From contig NZ_BAGL01000081.1 of NCBI RefSeq assembly GCF_000308875.1, positions 62,001 through 126,000 of the forward strand: a stretch of DNA of 64,000 nucleotides, given 5' to 3'. The notes below the pieces were generated by a model. That model was not told where the DNA came from, did no database searches, and saw nothing but the letters and a program-made list of their open reading frames with translations. The DNA comes from Nocardia transvalensis NBRC 15921 (GTDB taxonomy: Bacteria; Actinomycetota; Actinomycetes; Mycobacteriales; Mycobacteriaceae). The translations under genes were made by a program, and so were the position numbers. Shown in pieces: positions 44,611 through 52,800 of the stretch; the first letter of the stretch is position 1, and every line of letters begins with the position of its first letter.

Positions 44611-44613
44611 GTC

Positions 44614-44656
44614 GTCAATTTACGTTGACATTCGGCAGGCGTCAACGAAAATTGAC
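44614..44656 (-). promoter_or_regulatory. Leaderless promoter with two GTCAA-N6-TTGAC operators
   Basis: On the minus strand TTGACG (-35, 44645-44640) and TAAATT (-10, 44622-44617) are separated by exactly 17 bases, and the ATG at 44610 is six bases past the -10. Two copies of GTCAA-N6-TTGAC (44614-44629 and 44641-44656), 27 bp apart, overlap the -10 and the -35. This is the expected architecture of a tightly repressed promoter. Confidence 0.8.
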
Positions 44657-44775
44657 ATGTCGGGCGAGGGTGTTCGCCACCGGTGAAAAACACGGGCGGA
44701 GACGTCAGCGAAAGACGTTCGGGCGCAGCGGCCGTCAGGGACGGTTTGCTGGGATTTCGATCAGGTGGTGTGCAC

Positions 44776-44802
44776 GCCGCGCGGGCCGGTAGCCCGCGCG
44801 GC
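44776..44802 (-). terminator. Hairpin upstream of DUF4229 gene end
   Basis: Perfect 11-bp stem GCCGCGCGGGC (44776-44786) / GCCCGCGCGGC (44792-44802) with a 5-base loop, 31 bases past the stop of the DUF4229 gene on the minus strand. Probable terminator; no U-tract. Confidence 0.65.
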
Positions 44803-44833
44803 ACAGGGCGCGCGGTACCAGGGGCGGAGCGCT

Positions 44834-45169
44834 CTAGCCCTCGTCGCCGCGCATGCGGGCGCGCAGCTGGGCCTTGTCGGTGCGCCGCTTCTGATCGACC
44901 GCCGCGATGTCCTCGTTGACCCGGGCGCGCAGCCGCTTGAACAGCACCAACGACAACGGCAGCGCGATGATCAGCGCGAACAACAGCGCCACGATCAGGG
45001 GGATATCCACAGACAGCACATGCGCCAGCCCGACGATGACGGCGGCGAGGACCGCGACCAGCACCAGCCGGGCCAGGGTGTACAGCACCAGGTTGCGCGC
45101 CAGCCGCCGGCCAGCGGCGGCCGGGGCGGGATCGGCCGGTGCTCCGTCCGGTCGGGATGCGTCACTCAC
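44834..45169 (-). CDS. DUF4229 membrane protein
   Basis: 111 residues from the GTG at 45169 (VSDASRPDGAPADPAPAAAG). Two transmembrane segments: LVLYTLARLVLVAVLAAVIVGLAHVL and IPLIVALLFALIIALPLSLVLF, then a charged cytoplasmic tail (KRLRARVNEDIAAVDQKRRTDKAQLRARMRGDEG). This is the DUF4229 layout found in actinobacteria. TAGGCT seven bases before the GTG suggests a leaderless transcript. Function unknown. Confidence 0.85.
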   Translation of the reverse strand: MSDASRPDGAPADPAPAAAGRRLARNLVLYTLARLVLVAVLAAVIVGLAHVLSVDIPLIVALLFALIIALPLSLVLFKRLRARVNEDIAAVDQKRRTDKAQLRARMRGDEG

Positions 45170-45405
45170 GACGACCAGCCTAAGCGACGGCCACACATCG
45201 CGACCGCCCCGCCCGGCGTCCGGAACGTTCGGATCGCTGCATATTCGCTGGACAGCGTTTGCCGGACCGTCGCCAATCCGTACGCATATCCGATTTGTCT
45301 ATTACTTCCCCTTTACCAACGTTAGATCATTCGAGTACGTGGGGGGTGCGGTGCAACGATGTCGCTATCTGATGAGGGAACTGTCGATTACGGAAAGGTT
45401 TGCGA

Positions 45406-45639
45406 ATGACTGCGATCACCGCGGCGAGCCGCACTTTGGGTTCCGTCAACGGCCAGGAGGCCCTCCTGACCCCCGGGCAGGTAGCAGCACTGTTCCATGT
45501 CGATCCCAAGACCGTCACCCGCTGGGCGCACGCCGGGCGGCTCGGTTCGCTGCGCACGCCGGGTGGCCACCGGCGTTTCCGTGAGTCCGAGGTGATGCAG
45601 CTGCTCAGGTCGCTGACCACCGAGGCGACGCGCGCCTGA
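45406..45639 (+). CDS. BldC-like MerR-type DNA-binding protein
   Basis: 77 residues from the ATG at 45406 (GGAAAGG seven bases upstream; an in-frame TTG at 45400 is less likely). The core LLTPGQVAALFHVDPKTVTRWAHAGRLGSLRTPGGHRRFRESEVMQLL is nearly the whole winged helix of Streptomyces BldC, a developmental regulator that binds direct repeats cooperatively. In Nocardia its targets are unknown. The preceding spacer (45197-45405) contains no gene. Confidence 0.9.
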   Translation: MTAITAASRTLGSVNGQEALLTPGQVAALFHVDPKTVTRWAHAGRLGSLRTPGGHRRFRESEVMQLLRSLTTEATRA

Positions 45640-45710
45640 CCCTTATTTCCGGCGTCTGCGGTGCCGCAGGTACGGACACGGATTACCCTCGATGACAGGA
45701 GGTGAGTGAC

Positions 45711-45908
45711 GTGGCGTACCTGTTGGCACTCATCGCGGTCGTAGCCGTCGCGGTGCTGTGCTGGAAGGCGTTCGGGCCGGAGCGCTCGCATCGACTCGGT
45801 GCCGGTTCCACTCGACGCAATCGCATTATCGGCCCCGACGACGATCCGGAATTTCTCTGGCGCCTGTCGCGCCAGCATCGCGACGGCGACCCCGGAAACG
45901 ATCGCTGA
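45711..45908 (+). CDS. Small single-pass membrane protein
   Basis: 65 residues from the GTG at 45711 (MAYLLALIAVVAVAVLCWKAFG) with AGGAGG eight bases upstream; an in-frame GTG at 45702 would overlap that site. One N-terminal transmembrane segment is followed by a charged tail containing DDDPEFLWRLSRQHRDGD. No family recognised. It follows the bldC-like gene by 71 bases on the same strand. Confidence 0.7.
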   Translation: MAYLLALIAVVAVAVLCWKAFGPERSHRLGAGSTRRNRIIGPDDDPEFLWRLSRQHRDGDPGNDR

Positions 45909-45964
45909 TTTCCCCTTCGCGGGTGCGACCCCACTGTGACTCGCTTCACATGTGCAGTCGGTAA

Positions 45965-46855
45965 TCAGACCGGTGCGGCGATGCTGCTGTCCAGCGCCGC
46001 CAGCGCGACCGTCACGGCCGCGTCGGTGGCGGGGAGCAGCGGCAGCCGCACGGCCGCGCTCGGAATACGGCCCTGAGCGGCCAGAACACCTTTCACCACA
46101 ACGGGATTGGGCTCGGCGAACAGCGCCCCCGACAGCGGCGCCAGCAGGTTGCCGAGTTCCCTGGCCCGGTCCATCGAGCCGTCGCGCCACGCGGCGGTCA
46201 TGTCCACATACGGCGTCGGCGCCACATTGGCGCTGGCCAGAATCGCGCCGGACGCGCCGAGCGCCAGCAGCGGCGCGGCGAACAGGTCGTCCCCCGCCAG
46301 CACGCTCGTCCCGGCCGGGCGCCTGCTCATGAACGCGATGGTCGCCGCGTCGATACCGCCCACCGCGTGCTTGAATCCGGCGACGCCGGGCAGTTCGGCC
46401 AGGCGGCACAGGCTTTCGGCGTCGAGCGATACGCCGGTGCGGTAGGGGATGTTGTACACCAGCACGGGAACCGGCGAGGCCGCGGTCACGCTGCGGAAGT
46501 GTTCCACCACGCCGGCGGCGGACGGGCGGGTGTAGTACGGCACCACGACCAGTGCCGCGGTGACCCGCGCATCGAGTCCGGCCAGCGACGCCATGGAGTC
46601 GGCCGTCGAATTCGACCCGGTCCCGGCGATCAGCGGGACCTGCCGCTCCCGGCACACGGTGGCGCAGATATCGAGGACCCGGCGGCGCTCGTCACCGGTC
46701 AGGGTGGCGGGTTCGCCCGTGGTTCCCAGCGCGACGATCCCGGACGCGCCCGCGTCGAGCACGTCGTGCGCGAGCCGTTCCAGGGCGTCGGCCGCGAGGT
46801 CGCCGGTCGCGGTGAACGGCGTGATCAGCGGGACGAACAGGCCGGTAAGCGTCAT
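45965..46855 (-). CDS. Dihydrodipicolinate synthase/N-acetylneuraminate lyase family aldolase
   Basis: 296-residue class I aldolase (DapA superfamily) from MTLTGLFVPLITPFTATGDL. Schiff-base Lys in AGFKHAVGG, catalytic Tyr in VLVYNIPYRTGV, and the GTTGE motif (IVALGTTGEPATLT). It lacks lysine-biosynthesis neighbours and is divergent from a LysR regulator, so it is probably a paralogue used in sugar-acid or amino-acid catabolism rather than the housekeeping dapA. AGGGTG precedes the ATG. Confidence 0.88.
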   Translation of the reverse strand: MTLTGLFVPLITPFTATGDLAADALERLAHDVLDAGASGIVALGTTGEPATLTGDERRRVLDICATVCRERQVPLIAGTGSNSTADSMASLAGLDARVTAALVVVPYYTRPSAAGVVEHFRSVTAASPVPVLVYNIPYRTGVSLDAESLCRLAELPGVAGFKHAVGGIDAATIAFMSRRPAGTSVLAGDDLFAAPLLALGASGAILASANVAPTPYVDMTAAWRDGSMDRARELGNLLAPLSGALFAEPNPVVVKGVLAAQGRIPSAAVRLPLLPATDAAVTVALAALDSSIAAPV

Positions 46856-46925
46856 GGCTTCACCCTGATGGATTCGATGCTTCACGTCTATTTCAGGTTT
46901 CTGCATGCGAGCTTAAGATGAACTG

Positions 46926-47831
46926 ATGCTCGATGTCCGACGCCTGCGCCTGTTGCGCGAGCTGGCCCAGCGCGGCACGATCGCGGCCGTCGCCGAGGCG
47001 CTCGCCTATACGCCGTCCGCGGTATCCCAGCAGCTGGCCGCGCTGGAGCGCGAGGCGGGGGTGCCGCTGCTGGAGCGGACCGGCCGCAGCGTCACGCTCA
47101 CCCCGGCGGCCCTGCGGCTGGCCGAGCACGCGGAGGCCATCCTCGCGGTGCTGGAGCAGGCGTCGGCCGAACTGGCCACGGCCCGAACCGAACTCACCGG
47201 CACACTGCGCATCGGCGCTTTCCCGACGGCGGTGCGGACCATGCTCTCCCCGGCGCTCGTCGCGCTCAGCCGGGAACATCCGCGCCTGGAACTGCTGGTG
47301 TCCGAGCTGGATCCGGTGAGCGCGCCGGCGGCGCTGCGGGCGGAGTCGCTCGATATCGCGCTGGTCCAGGAGTACGACTACGTGCCCGCCGCGCCCGAGA
47401 CCGGGCTGGATACCGAACCGTTCCTGGAGGAGACGGTCTATCTGGCCGCGCCGTCTCCGGCGCCGCTGGCCACGCACCGCGACTCGCCGTGGATCGCGAG
47501 CACCCACGGCACGCTGTGCCACCTCATGACCGTACGGGCTTGCGAGGCAGCGGGTTTCGCGCCGCGCATCCGCCACCACGCCGACGATTTCGGAACCGTG
47601 CTCGCACTGGTCGCGGCCGGTCAGGGCGTGGCGCTGGTGCCCGAGTTGGGCGCGCTGCACATTCCCGAGGGCGTCGCGCTCGTTCCGCTGCCGACCCGCC
47701 GGCGGACCCGCCTGGCCTACCGCCGCGGCACCGGGGCCCACCCGGCCATCGCCGCCGCCCGCGCCGCCCTGCACACCGCGTGTGCCGCGATTCCGGCCGC
47801 GGGCGTCAGTCCCGGTGGAGATGCCAGATGA
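46926..47831 (+). CDS. LysR family transcriptional regulator
   Basis: 301 residues. N-terminal HTH MLDVRRLRLLRELAQRGTIA, then VAEALAYTPSAVSQQLAALEREAGVPLLERTGRSVTLTPAALRL, and a PBP-like effector domain from residue 90 (LTGTLRIGAFPTAVRTMLSPAL). It is divergent from the aldolase gene with a 70-base spacer, the usual LysR-target arrangement. The 3' end overlaps the convergent methyltransferase gene by 26 bases. Confidence 0.92.
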   Translation: MLDVRRLRLLRELAQRGTIAAVAEALAYTPSAVSQQLAALEREAGVPLLERTGRSVTLTPAALRLAEHAEAILAVLEQASAELATARTELTGTLRIGAFPTAVRTMLSPALVALSREHPRLELLVSELDPVSAPAALRAESLDIALVQEYDYVPAAPETGLDTEPFLEETVYLAAPSPAPLATHRDSPWIASTHGTLCHLMTVRACEAAGFAPRIRHHADDFGTVLALVAAGQGVALVPELGALHIPEGVALVPLPTRRRTRLAYRRGTGAHPAIAAARAALHTACAAIPAAGVSPGGDAR

Positions 47832-48678
47832 TCACCGCGGGGACTCCCTCGCTTGCGAGATGAGCCGCAGCGGGGGTCAGGGCCGCCAGCGACCACGGCC
47901 AGGCCTCCCACGGACCCGGGCCGGTGGCAGGCTCTCCCGGTTCCGGCGCAGGTAGCGAAGGCTCTTCGCAGCCGCGGACCGACAGTCCCGCGGCCAGGGC
48001 GGCGCGCAGGTGATCGCCGGTGCGGTGGGGGTAGGTGCGCAGGCGGGCGGGGGTGCCGTCCGGGCGGCGCACCGTCGGCACGTGGGTGCGGGCCACCTGC
48101 TCGGGGTGGATATCGGTGATCACCACGTGGCCCCCCGGGCGGAGTACGCGGGCGAATTCGCTGTAGGCGGGTACCAGATCCGGGATGTGTGACAGGGCGA
48201 GCGAGCAGGTCACGATATCCACGGAGGCGTCGTCGACCGGCAATTCTTGAAGGTCGCCGGCCCGGAAGTCCGCCTCCGGGAGCCGCTTTCGCGCGTGGTC
48301 GAGCATATGGGGTGAGCTGTCGACGCCGACGACGTGATGCCCGCAGTCCGCCAGCACCTCCGCGACCCGGCCCGTCCCGCACGCCGCGTCCAGAGCCGTG
48401 CCCGGTGGCAGGGCCCCGGCGATATCGCGCACGACCGGCTCGTCGAAATCGAAGGCGGGGTTGGGGCCGTCGTAGGTATCCGCCCAGATCTCGTATCCCG
48501 CAACGGTATCCACCACCTCGACCGCGATGCCTCGGCGCAGCGCGGGGTCGTCGAGCAAGCGGCGGATCTCGTCTATCCGTGCCTCGCCGAAGTCCCGGTC
48601 GCGCTCACCGGCGAAGGTGCGCAGCAGGGCGATGCCTTCCAGGCCGAGGGCGTAGGACAGGGGGCTCTCGTACGACAT
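47806..48678 (-). CDS. Class I SAM-dependent methyltransferase
   Basis: 290 residues from MSYESPLSYALGLEGIALLR. Motif I is ALDAACGTGRVAEVLADCG, followed by VVGVDSSPHMLDHARKRLP and the motif III/IV region DIVTCSLALSHIPDLVPAYSEFARVLRPGGHVVITDIHP, all typical of small-molecule methyltransferases of the UbiE/SmtA type. About 85 N-terminal residues precede the SAM domain. Substrate unknown. Divergent from the next quinone-oxidoreductase gene. Confidence 0.87.
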   Translation of the reverse strand: MSYESPLSYALGLEGIALLRTFAGERDRDFGEARIDEIRRLLDDPALRRGIAVEVVDTVAGYEIWADTYDGPNPAFDFDEPVVRDIAGALPPGTALDAACGTGRVAEVLADCGHHVVGVDSSPHMLDHARKRLPEADFRAGDLQELPVDDASVDIVTCSLALSHIPDLVPAYSEFARVLRPGGHVVITDIHPEQVARTHVPTVRRPDGTPARLRTYPHRTGDHLRAALAAGLSVRGCEEPSLPAPEPGEPATGPGPWEAWPWSLAALTPAAAHLASEGVPAVIIWHLHRD

Positions 48679-48794
48679 GGGCGCGAGGTTAGCGATCACG
48701 GCCCACTGCGGGCGAGCCATTTCCCACCGCGAGTATGGTGCGAGGCAGGCACTAATCGATCATTTCCGGCGGCAACCCGACCTCGGGAGGACGT

Positions 48795-49718
48795 ATGAAA
48801 GCGATCATTGCCAACGCCTACGGTGAGCCCGACGCACTGGAATTCGGCGAGCTTCCCACCCCGAAAGTAGGCCCTGACCAGGTGCTTATCGAGGTCAGGG
48901 CGGCCGGGGTGAATCCGGTCGACTGGAAGGTCCTCGCCGGATATCTGGACCCGATGATGTACGCGTACTTCCCGCTGATCCCCGGCTGGGACGTGGCGGG
49001 AGTGATCACGCAGCTCGGCCTGGATGTGCCCGAATACCAGGTCGGCGACGAGGTGATGGGGTACGTCCGCCGCGACGAGGTGCAGCACGGCACCTACGCC
49101 GAACTGGTCGCGGCGCCGGTGCGGACGCTGGCCCGCAAGCCCGCGGCGCTGAGCTGGCAGCAGGCGGGAGCCCTGCCGCTCGCCGGGCTCACCGCCTACC
49201 AGGTGCTGAACCGCGTGGGGCTTTCATCCGGCGAAACGGTGTTGATCCACGCCGCGTCCGGCGGGGTCGGCTCGCTCGCCGTCCAGATCGCCGTCGCCCG
49301 CGGCGCTCGCGTCATCGGCACTGCCAGCGAACGCAACCACGACTTCCTCCGCTCCCTCGGCGCTGAACCGATTACCTACGGCGACGGCCTGGCGGACCGG
49401 GTCCGCGCACTCGCGCCCGAAGGCATCGACGCCGCAGCCGATTTCGTCGGAAGCGGCGTGATCGAGTTGTCCCAGGATCTCCTGCGCGACCGCTCCCGAA
49501 TCGCCTCGATCGCCGACGGCAGCGTGGGCGAGAAGGGCGGACATCAGGTATGGGTACGGCCCTCCGCGGTCGACCTCACCGCGCTCGCCGAATTGGCCGA
49601 CGCCGGGAAATTGACCGTACCCATCGACACCGCATTGCCGTTGGCCCAGGCCGCCGAGGCTCTCGAAGTGAGCAAGAAGGGCCGGTCACGAGGAAAGATC
49701 GTGCTCGAGGTCAGCTGA
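48795..49718 (+). CDS. NADP-dependent quinone oxidoreductase-like protein (MDR family)
   Basis: 307 residues, zinc-independent medium-chain reductase: MKAIIANAYGEPDALEFGEL, GVNPVDWKVLAGYLD, the cofactor motif VLIHAASGGVGSLAVQIAVARGARVIGTAS, and the C-terminal GRSRGKIVLEVS. The GroES-like domain lacks the structural zinc cysteines. It probably reduces quinones or enones with NADPH. GGGAGG precedes the ATG. No operon partner. Confidence 0.9.
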   Translation: MKAIIANAYGEPDALEFGELPTPKVGPDQVLIEVRAAGVNPVDWKVLAGYLDPMMYAYFPLIPGWDVAGVITQLGLDVPEYQVGDEVMGYVRRDEVQHGTYAELVAAPVRTLARKPAALSWQQAGALPLAGLTAYQVLNRVGLSSGETVLIHAASGGVGSLAVQIAVARGARVIGTASERNHDFLRSLGAEPITYGDGLADRVRALAPEGIDAAADFVGSGVIELSQDLLRDRSRIASIADGSVGEKGGHQVWVRPSAVDLTALAELADAGKLTVPIDTALPLAQAAEALEVSKKGRSRGKIVLEVS

Positions 49719-49724
49719 CAGACC

Positions 49725-50375
49725 TCATTTCGCGTCGATGAGATCACGCAGATCATCCGGCTCCCAGAAGCCCTCCACTCCGGGCAGCCGGGTGAGATAG
49801 TCCATCGCGTCGTCCGGAGTCCAGCCGTGCGACTCCACGAGCCCCGCCGCCAGCATGGCGAGATACCGCGGCGAGGGCCGGTTCAATTCGACGGCCGCAC
49901 AATCCCACGGCGAGGTGAACGCCAACACGGGATACCTGTCCAAATCCGCTATGTGCAGCAGAGTTTCGTACCGCCCCTCCCCCAACTTGCTCATCCCATT
50001 ACCCACCACATCCCCCAGATCGAACCCCGCGGCAGTCCCCGGATCCCGATACATCTCCTGCGCCATAAGGTCACCGAACTGCTCCACGGTAATCAGATAC
50101 CCCCGCGCCGCGGCCCCCAACGGCCACCCTTTGATCGGCCTATGCGCATAGAACGCAACTCCCCCGGTCCACACCGGACTCTCCCACGCGAAATAGATAG
50201 TCCCCGGCAGCGTCAGCGGCGTAATAGCCCGAGGCGGCGTCGGATCCCGAAATCCGGGGTAGGTACGCGGCGTCCCAGGCAGATTCCCACCCTTCCGGTA
50301 GTAATCGAACCGGCGCTCGAACAGATTGGAACCGTACGCGGCGTACCACACGTGAGTCGATCCACCTGCCTGCAT
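49725..50375 (-). CDS. Gamma-glutamylcyclotransferase-like (YGSN) fold protein
   Basis: 216 residues from MQAGGSTHVWYAAYGSNLFE. The opening strand-loop W-Y-A-A-Y-G-S-N-L is the signature of the GGCT/BtrG-like fold, which binds gamma-glutamyl amines. A second conserved part is ARGYLITVEQFGDLMAQEMYRDPG, with an acidic residue available for catalysis. The C-terminal third ends in YLTRLPGVEGFWEPDDLRDLIDAK. True reaction unknown; some relatives are mis-annotated as histone deacetylase. Tail-to-tail with the quinone reductase gene. Confidence 0.75.
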   Translation of the reverse strand: MQAGGSTHVWYAAYGSNLFERRFDYYRKGGNLPGTPRTYPGFRDPTPPRAITPLTLPGTIYFAWESPVWTGGVAFYAHRPIKGWPLGAAARGYLITVEQFGDLMAQEMYRDPGTAAGFDLGDVVGNGMSKLGEGRYETLLHIADLDRYPVLAFTSPWDCAAVELNRPSPRYLAMLAAGLVESHGWTPDDAMDYLTRLPGVEGFWEPDDLRDLIDAK

Positions 50376-50457
50376 GAACTGCAGCTTAGTAGCAACGAGT
50401 CGGAATCGAAGGTTCTCGGCCACGCTGGGCGTTCGCCCGAAAGACTCACTTCACCAA

Positions 50458-51297
50458 TCATCCCCGCCGTCGACTCTCGAGTATCGTGCCGATCAATTCT
50501 CGAGCGGCATCACCGGTGACGGACTGCCGGGCCAAGGTATCGAATGCCCGCCCGTAGAGCGCTATCTCCCTCGGCTGAGTAATCCGCAGTTCGGCAGAGA
50601 CGCCCTCGACCAGTACCAGTCGGTTGTCGTACATCGCGAAGTTGCTTGCTACCACCAGCGCCTCCGACTCGGCGGGCACGATGCCGAGCGTGACACGTGG
50701 CATCCCTATCATCGAACTCAACCTGTCCAACTGGCCGATCATGACACCGTTTCCACCTACCGTCGTGCGGAGCGATTGCTCACCCATCAAGAAGTGACAG
50801 CGATACTTTCGGCGGTACAGGATCTGCTGCCGCTCCAGTCTTTTGGACACACCACTGTCCACATCGGTTGATATGCCATGGAATTCGGCGGCCCGCCTCA
50901 GCTTGGCCTCGGCGTAGTCGGCGGTTTGCAGCAAGCCGGGGATGATCTGCGGTTGATAATTTCGGATGAAGGTTGCCTCGGTCTCCAGCTTCAAATATTG
51001 CTGCTGCCGGTGTTTGATGCCCGAACCGAGAGCGCGTCGCCACTCCAAATAGGCGCTATCTATGTTGTGCAGGACGGCGAGCAGCTCGGACTGCTGGTCG
51101 TCAGCGTCGGCGTGTGCACAGTATGCCCGGATGTCGTCATCGGTCGGCCTCGTCCGGCCGTACTCGATTTTCGACACCTTGGATTCGTGCCACCCAGCCA
51201 GTTCGGCCAGTTGCCGACCGGACAGGCCCGCACGACGCCGAAGCTCCCGGAGCCTGGCCCCGAGAGCTTCTCTCGCGTCGTGAACGCCATCTTTCAC
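50458..51297 (-). CDS. XRE family regulator with DUF5753 domain
   Basis: 279 residues. The HTH reads LGARLRELRRRAGLSGRQLAELAGWHESKVSKIEYGRTRPTDDDIRAYC, followed by a DUF5753 sensor domain (YLKLETEATFIRNYQPQIIPGLLQTADYAEAKL and VTLGIVPAESEALVVASNFAMYD). Very common in Streptomyces and Nocardia, usually with one or more tiny partner genes. It overlaps the end of the DUF6879 gene by four bases (stop ATGA-type), so it is co-translated with it. Confidence 0.92.
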   Translation of the reverse strand: MKDGVHDAREALGARLRELRRRAGLSGRQLAELAGWHESKVSKIEYGRTRPTDDDIRAYCAHADADDQQSELLAVLHNIDSAYLEWRRALGSGIKHRQQQYLKLETEATFIRNYQPQIIPGLLQTADYAEAKLRRAAEFHGISTDVDSGVSKRLERQQILYRRKYRCHFLMGEQSLRTTVGGNGVMIGQLDRLSSMIGMPRVTLGIVPAESEALVVASNFAMYDNRLVLVEGVSAELRITQPREIALYGRAFDTLARQSVTGDAARELIGTILESRRRG

Positions 51298-51830
51298 TGT
51301 CGAATATGCTCGCTCTCAACGTATTCGGTGTACGGCGCCGCCGATCGCCAAAGCCTTTCTCGCACACCCTGACAGTAGATAACGATCCCGGGATCGGTGG
51401 TCACCGCCATACCGGCCGGCGCTCCCTTGTCGTCAACGAGATTGTAGGCAACCCGTATGCCGTCCATGAGCCACCAGTCGTCCGGCGGCACCTCCCCGGC
51501 CAGATGGCGAGGGACATAGCGAATATCTTCCCCAGCCGCCACATTGTCACCGGTCACCGACAACAACCACCGGTGATAGTCGGTATGCGGAACCGTCACC
51601 ACCCGAACCCTGCTCACGGATACACCGCGCGTGGTGGTCTCGCGTACGAGGTCCATCCAGCCGTCCTTATAGGCGTCCGGTAACGGCGGTAGCCCGTTCA
51701 TGAACCGTCGAAACCGTTCCGACTCCTCCGGCACACCATAGGAATCCTTGGTTTCCAGATGAAAGGCTTCGGTCTCACACTCGTGGAGTAGGTCCGCCCA
51801 CAACCGCGGATCACGCCGCCGAAACTGCAC
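51294..51830 (-). CDS. DUF6879 family protein
   Basis: 178 residues, GTG start (MQFRRRDPRLWADLLHECET). Conserved parts are EAFHLETKDSYGVPEESERFRRFMNG, RVRVVTVPHTDYHRWLLSVTGDNVAAGEDIRYV and PDDWWLMDG. DUF6879 proteins accompany XRE/DUF5753 regulators in actinobacteria; their biochemical role is unknown. The start overlaps the end of the upstream small gene by 20 bases. Confidence 0.85.
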   Translation of the reverse strand: MQFRRRDPRLWADLLHECETEAFHLETKDSYGVPEESERFRRFMNGLPPLPDAYKDGWMDLVRETTTRGVSVSRVRVVTVPHTDYHRWLLSVTGDNVAAGEDIRYVPRHLAGEVPPDDWWLMDGIRVAYNLVDDKGAPAGMAVTTDPGIVIYCQGVRERLWRSAAPYTEYVESEHIRQ

Positions 51831-52140
51831 CGTAGAACGTCCTCTCCCGCATCGGCACTTCGATCGCAGCTTCCCCGCGAGCCAGGTCGAGTTGCCCCAG
51901 GGTCTCGCCGTCGGTCACCGGTCGTCCAGTGAGGGTGAACGTGCCGCGTCCGGTGTCGGTCATCGTGGTGCCGATGAACGTGTCCGGCTCAGCGAAACCC
52001 GGGAGAAGGTGCGGGATCTCGACGGTATCGCTCTTGCCCGTCTCCCATCCCTGCACCAAGAAGGTTCCCATGTCCGTGACGTACAGGCTCGGGCACTCCC
52101 CAACGTCGGAGCCGCCCTTACCGAGGAACCGCAGGCGCAT
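51811..52140 (-). CDS. Small protein of the XRE/DUF6879 cassette
   Basis: 109 residues from MRLRFLGKGGSDVGECPSLY (ATG 52140), followed by VTDMGTFLVQGWETGKSDTVEIPH and ending PMRERTFYGAVSAA. Predicted all-beta. Homologous small proteins with an MRLRFLGKGG start are common directly upstream of DUF6879 genes in actinobacteria (from memory). It overlaps DUF6879 by 20 bases. The gene is the first of the three-gene cassette and is divergent from two tiny genes at 52373. Confidence 0.8.
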   Translation of the reverse strand: MRLRFLGKGGSDVGECPSLYVTDMGTFLVQGWETGKSDTVEIPHLLPGFAEPDTFIGTTMTDTGRGTFTLTGRPVTDGETLGQLDLARGEAAIEVPMRERTFYGAVSAA

Positions 52141-52372
52141 GATCCTTACCCCCATTCTTCCTCTGTGCGCGGGGTTTTCCCGCACTTTCTGCATCATCCC
52201 GCACGGTGACCAATCACGTATGCAGATGGACCAATTCGAGCAAGACTGAGCAAGCTTGTCGCGGCGGTCAGGCCGAGATGCCTAGCGTCTCACCGACGGC
52301 GCAGTCTCTGGCACCCGCCGACACGTTCGCTCCCCAACTCTGAGCTACCTCATCACCGGAATAGAGGAAGAC

Positions 52373-52540
52373 ATGGAGCACCACTGGCGCACACGGCTTA
52401 TCGAGTTCCCCGGAGGGATGTTGGAGATCCGCGATTACGGGGACTTGCCCGAATCAGACAGCGATTCGGGCGTCTACCTGGAACTCTGCAATCCCGCCCT
52501 CGAGGATCGAAGTGGCGAGACCGATGCGGAGGCATCATGA
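52373..52540 (+). CDS. 55-residue acidic protein, divergent from the XRE cassette
   Basis: MEHHWRTRLIEFPGGMLEIR, then DYGDLPESDSDSGVYLELCN, ending in TDAEAS. GAGGAAG lies six bases before the ATG. Rich in Asp/Glu. The stop overlaps the start of the next tiny gene by ATGA, good evidence that both are translated. Function unknown; position suggests a partner of the XRE/DUF6879 cassette. Confidence 0.65.
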   Translation: MEHHWRTRLIEFPGGMLEIRDYGDLPESDSDSGVYLELCNPALEDRSGETDAEAS

Positions 52541-52695
52541 GTCTGTGGGGATGGCCGATCGGTTTGATCATCGCGATCGCCATCCCACTGACCGTCCTGG
52601 CAGCGGCAACGCTCTGGCCGCAAAACATCCCGAAGGACCAAACGGTCGAAGCCATCCGGAGACGAATCGACCATGAGGACGTGGAGAACAAGTGA
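52537..52695 (+). CDS. 52-residue single-pass membrane protein
   Basis: MSLWGWPIGLIIAIAIPLTV continues LAAATLWPQ, one transmembrane segment, then a charged tail (DQTVEAIRRRIDHEDVENK). GCGGAGG precedes the ATG by seven bases. Coupled to the upstream 55-residue gene by an ATGA overlap. Function unknown. Confidence 0.65.
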   Translation: MSLWGWPIGLIIAIAIPLTVLAAATLWPQNIPKDQTVEAIRRRIDHEDVENK

Positions 52696-52800
52696 GTAGC
52701 CGGTCGAGTATCAATACAGTTCGCGATCGCAACTGATCGGGGCCGCGATTTCGTCTACGGCTGAGGCGTTTCGGCTCGATCGAGTCGACGAATGCCGGGA

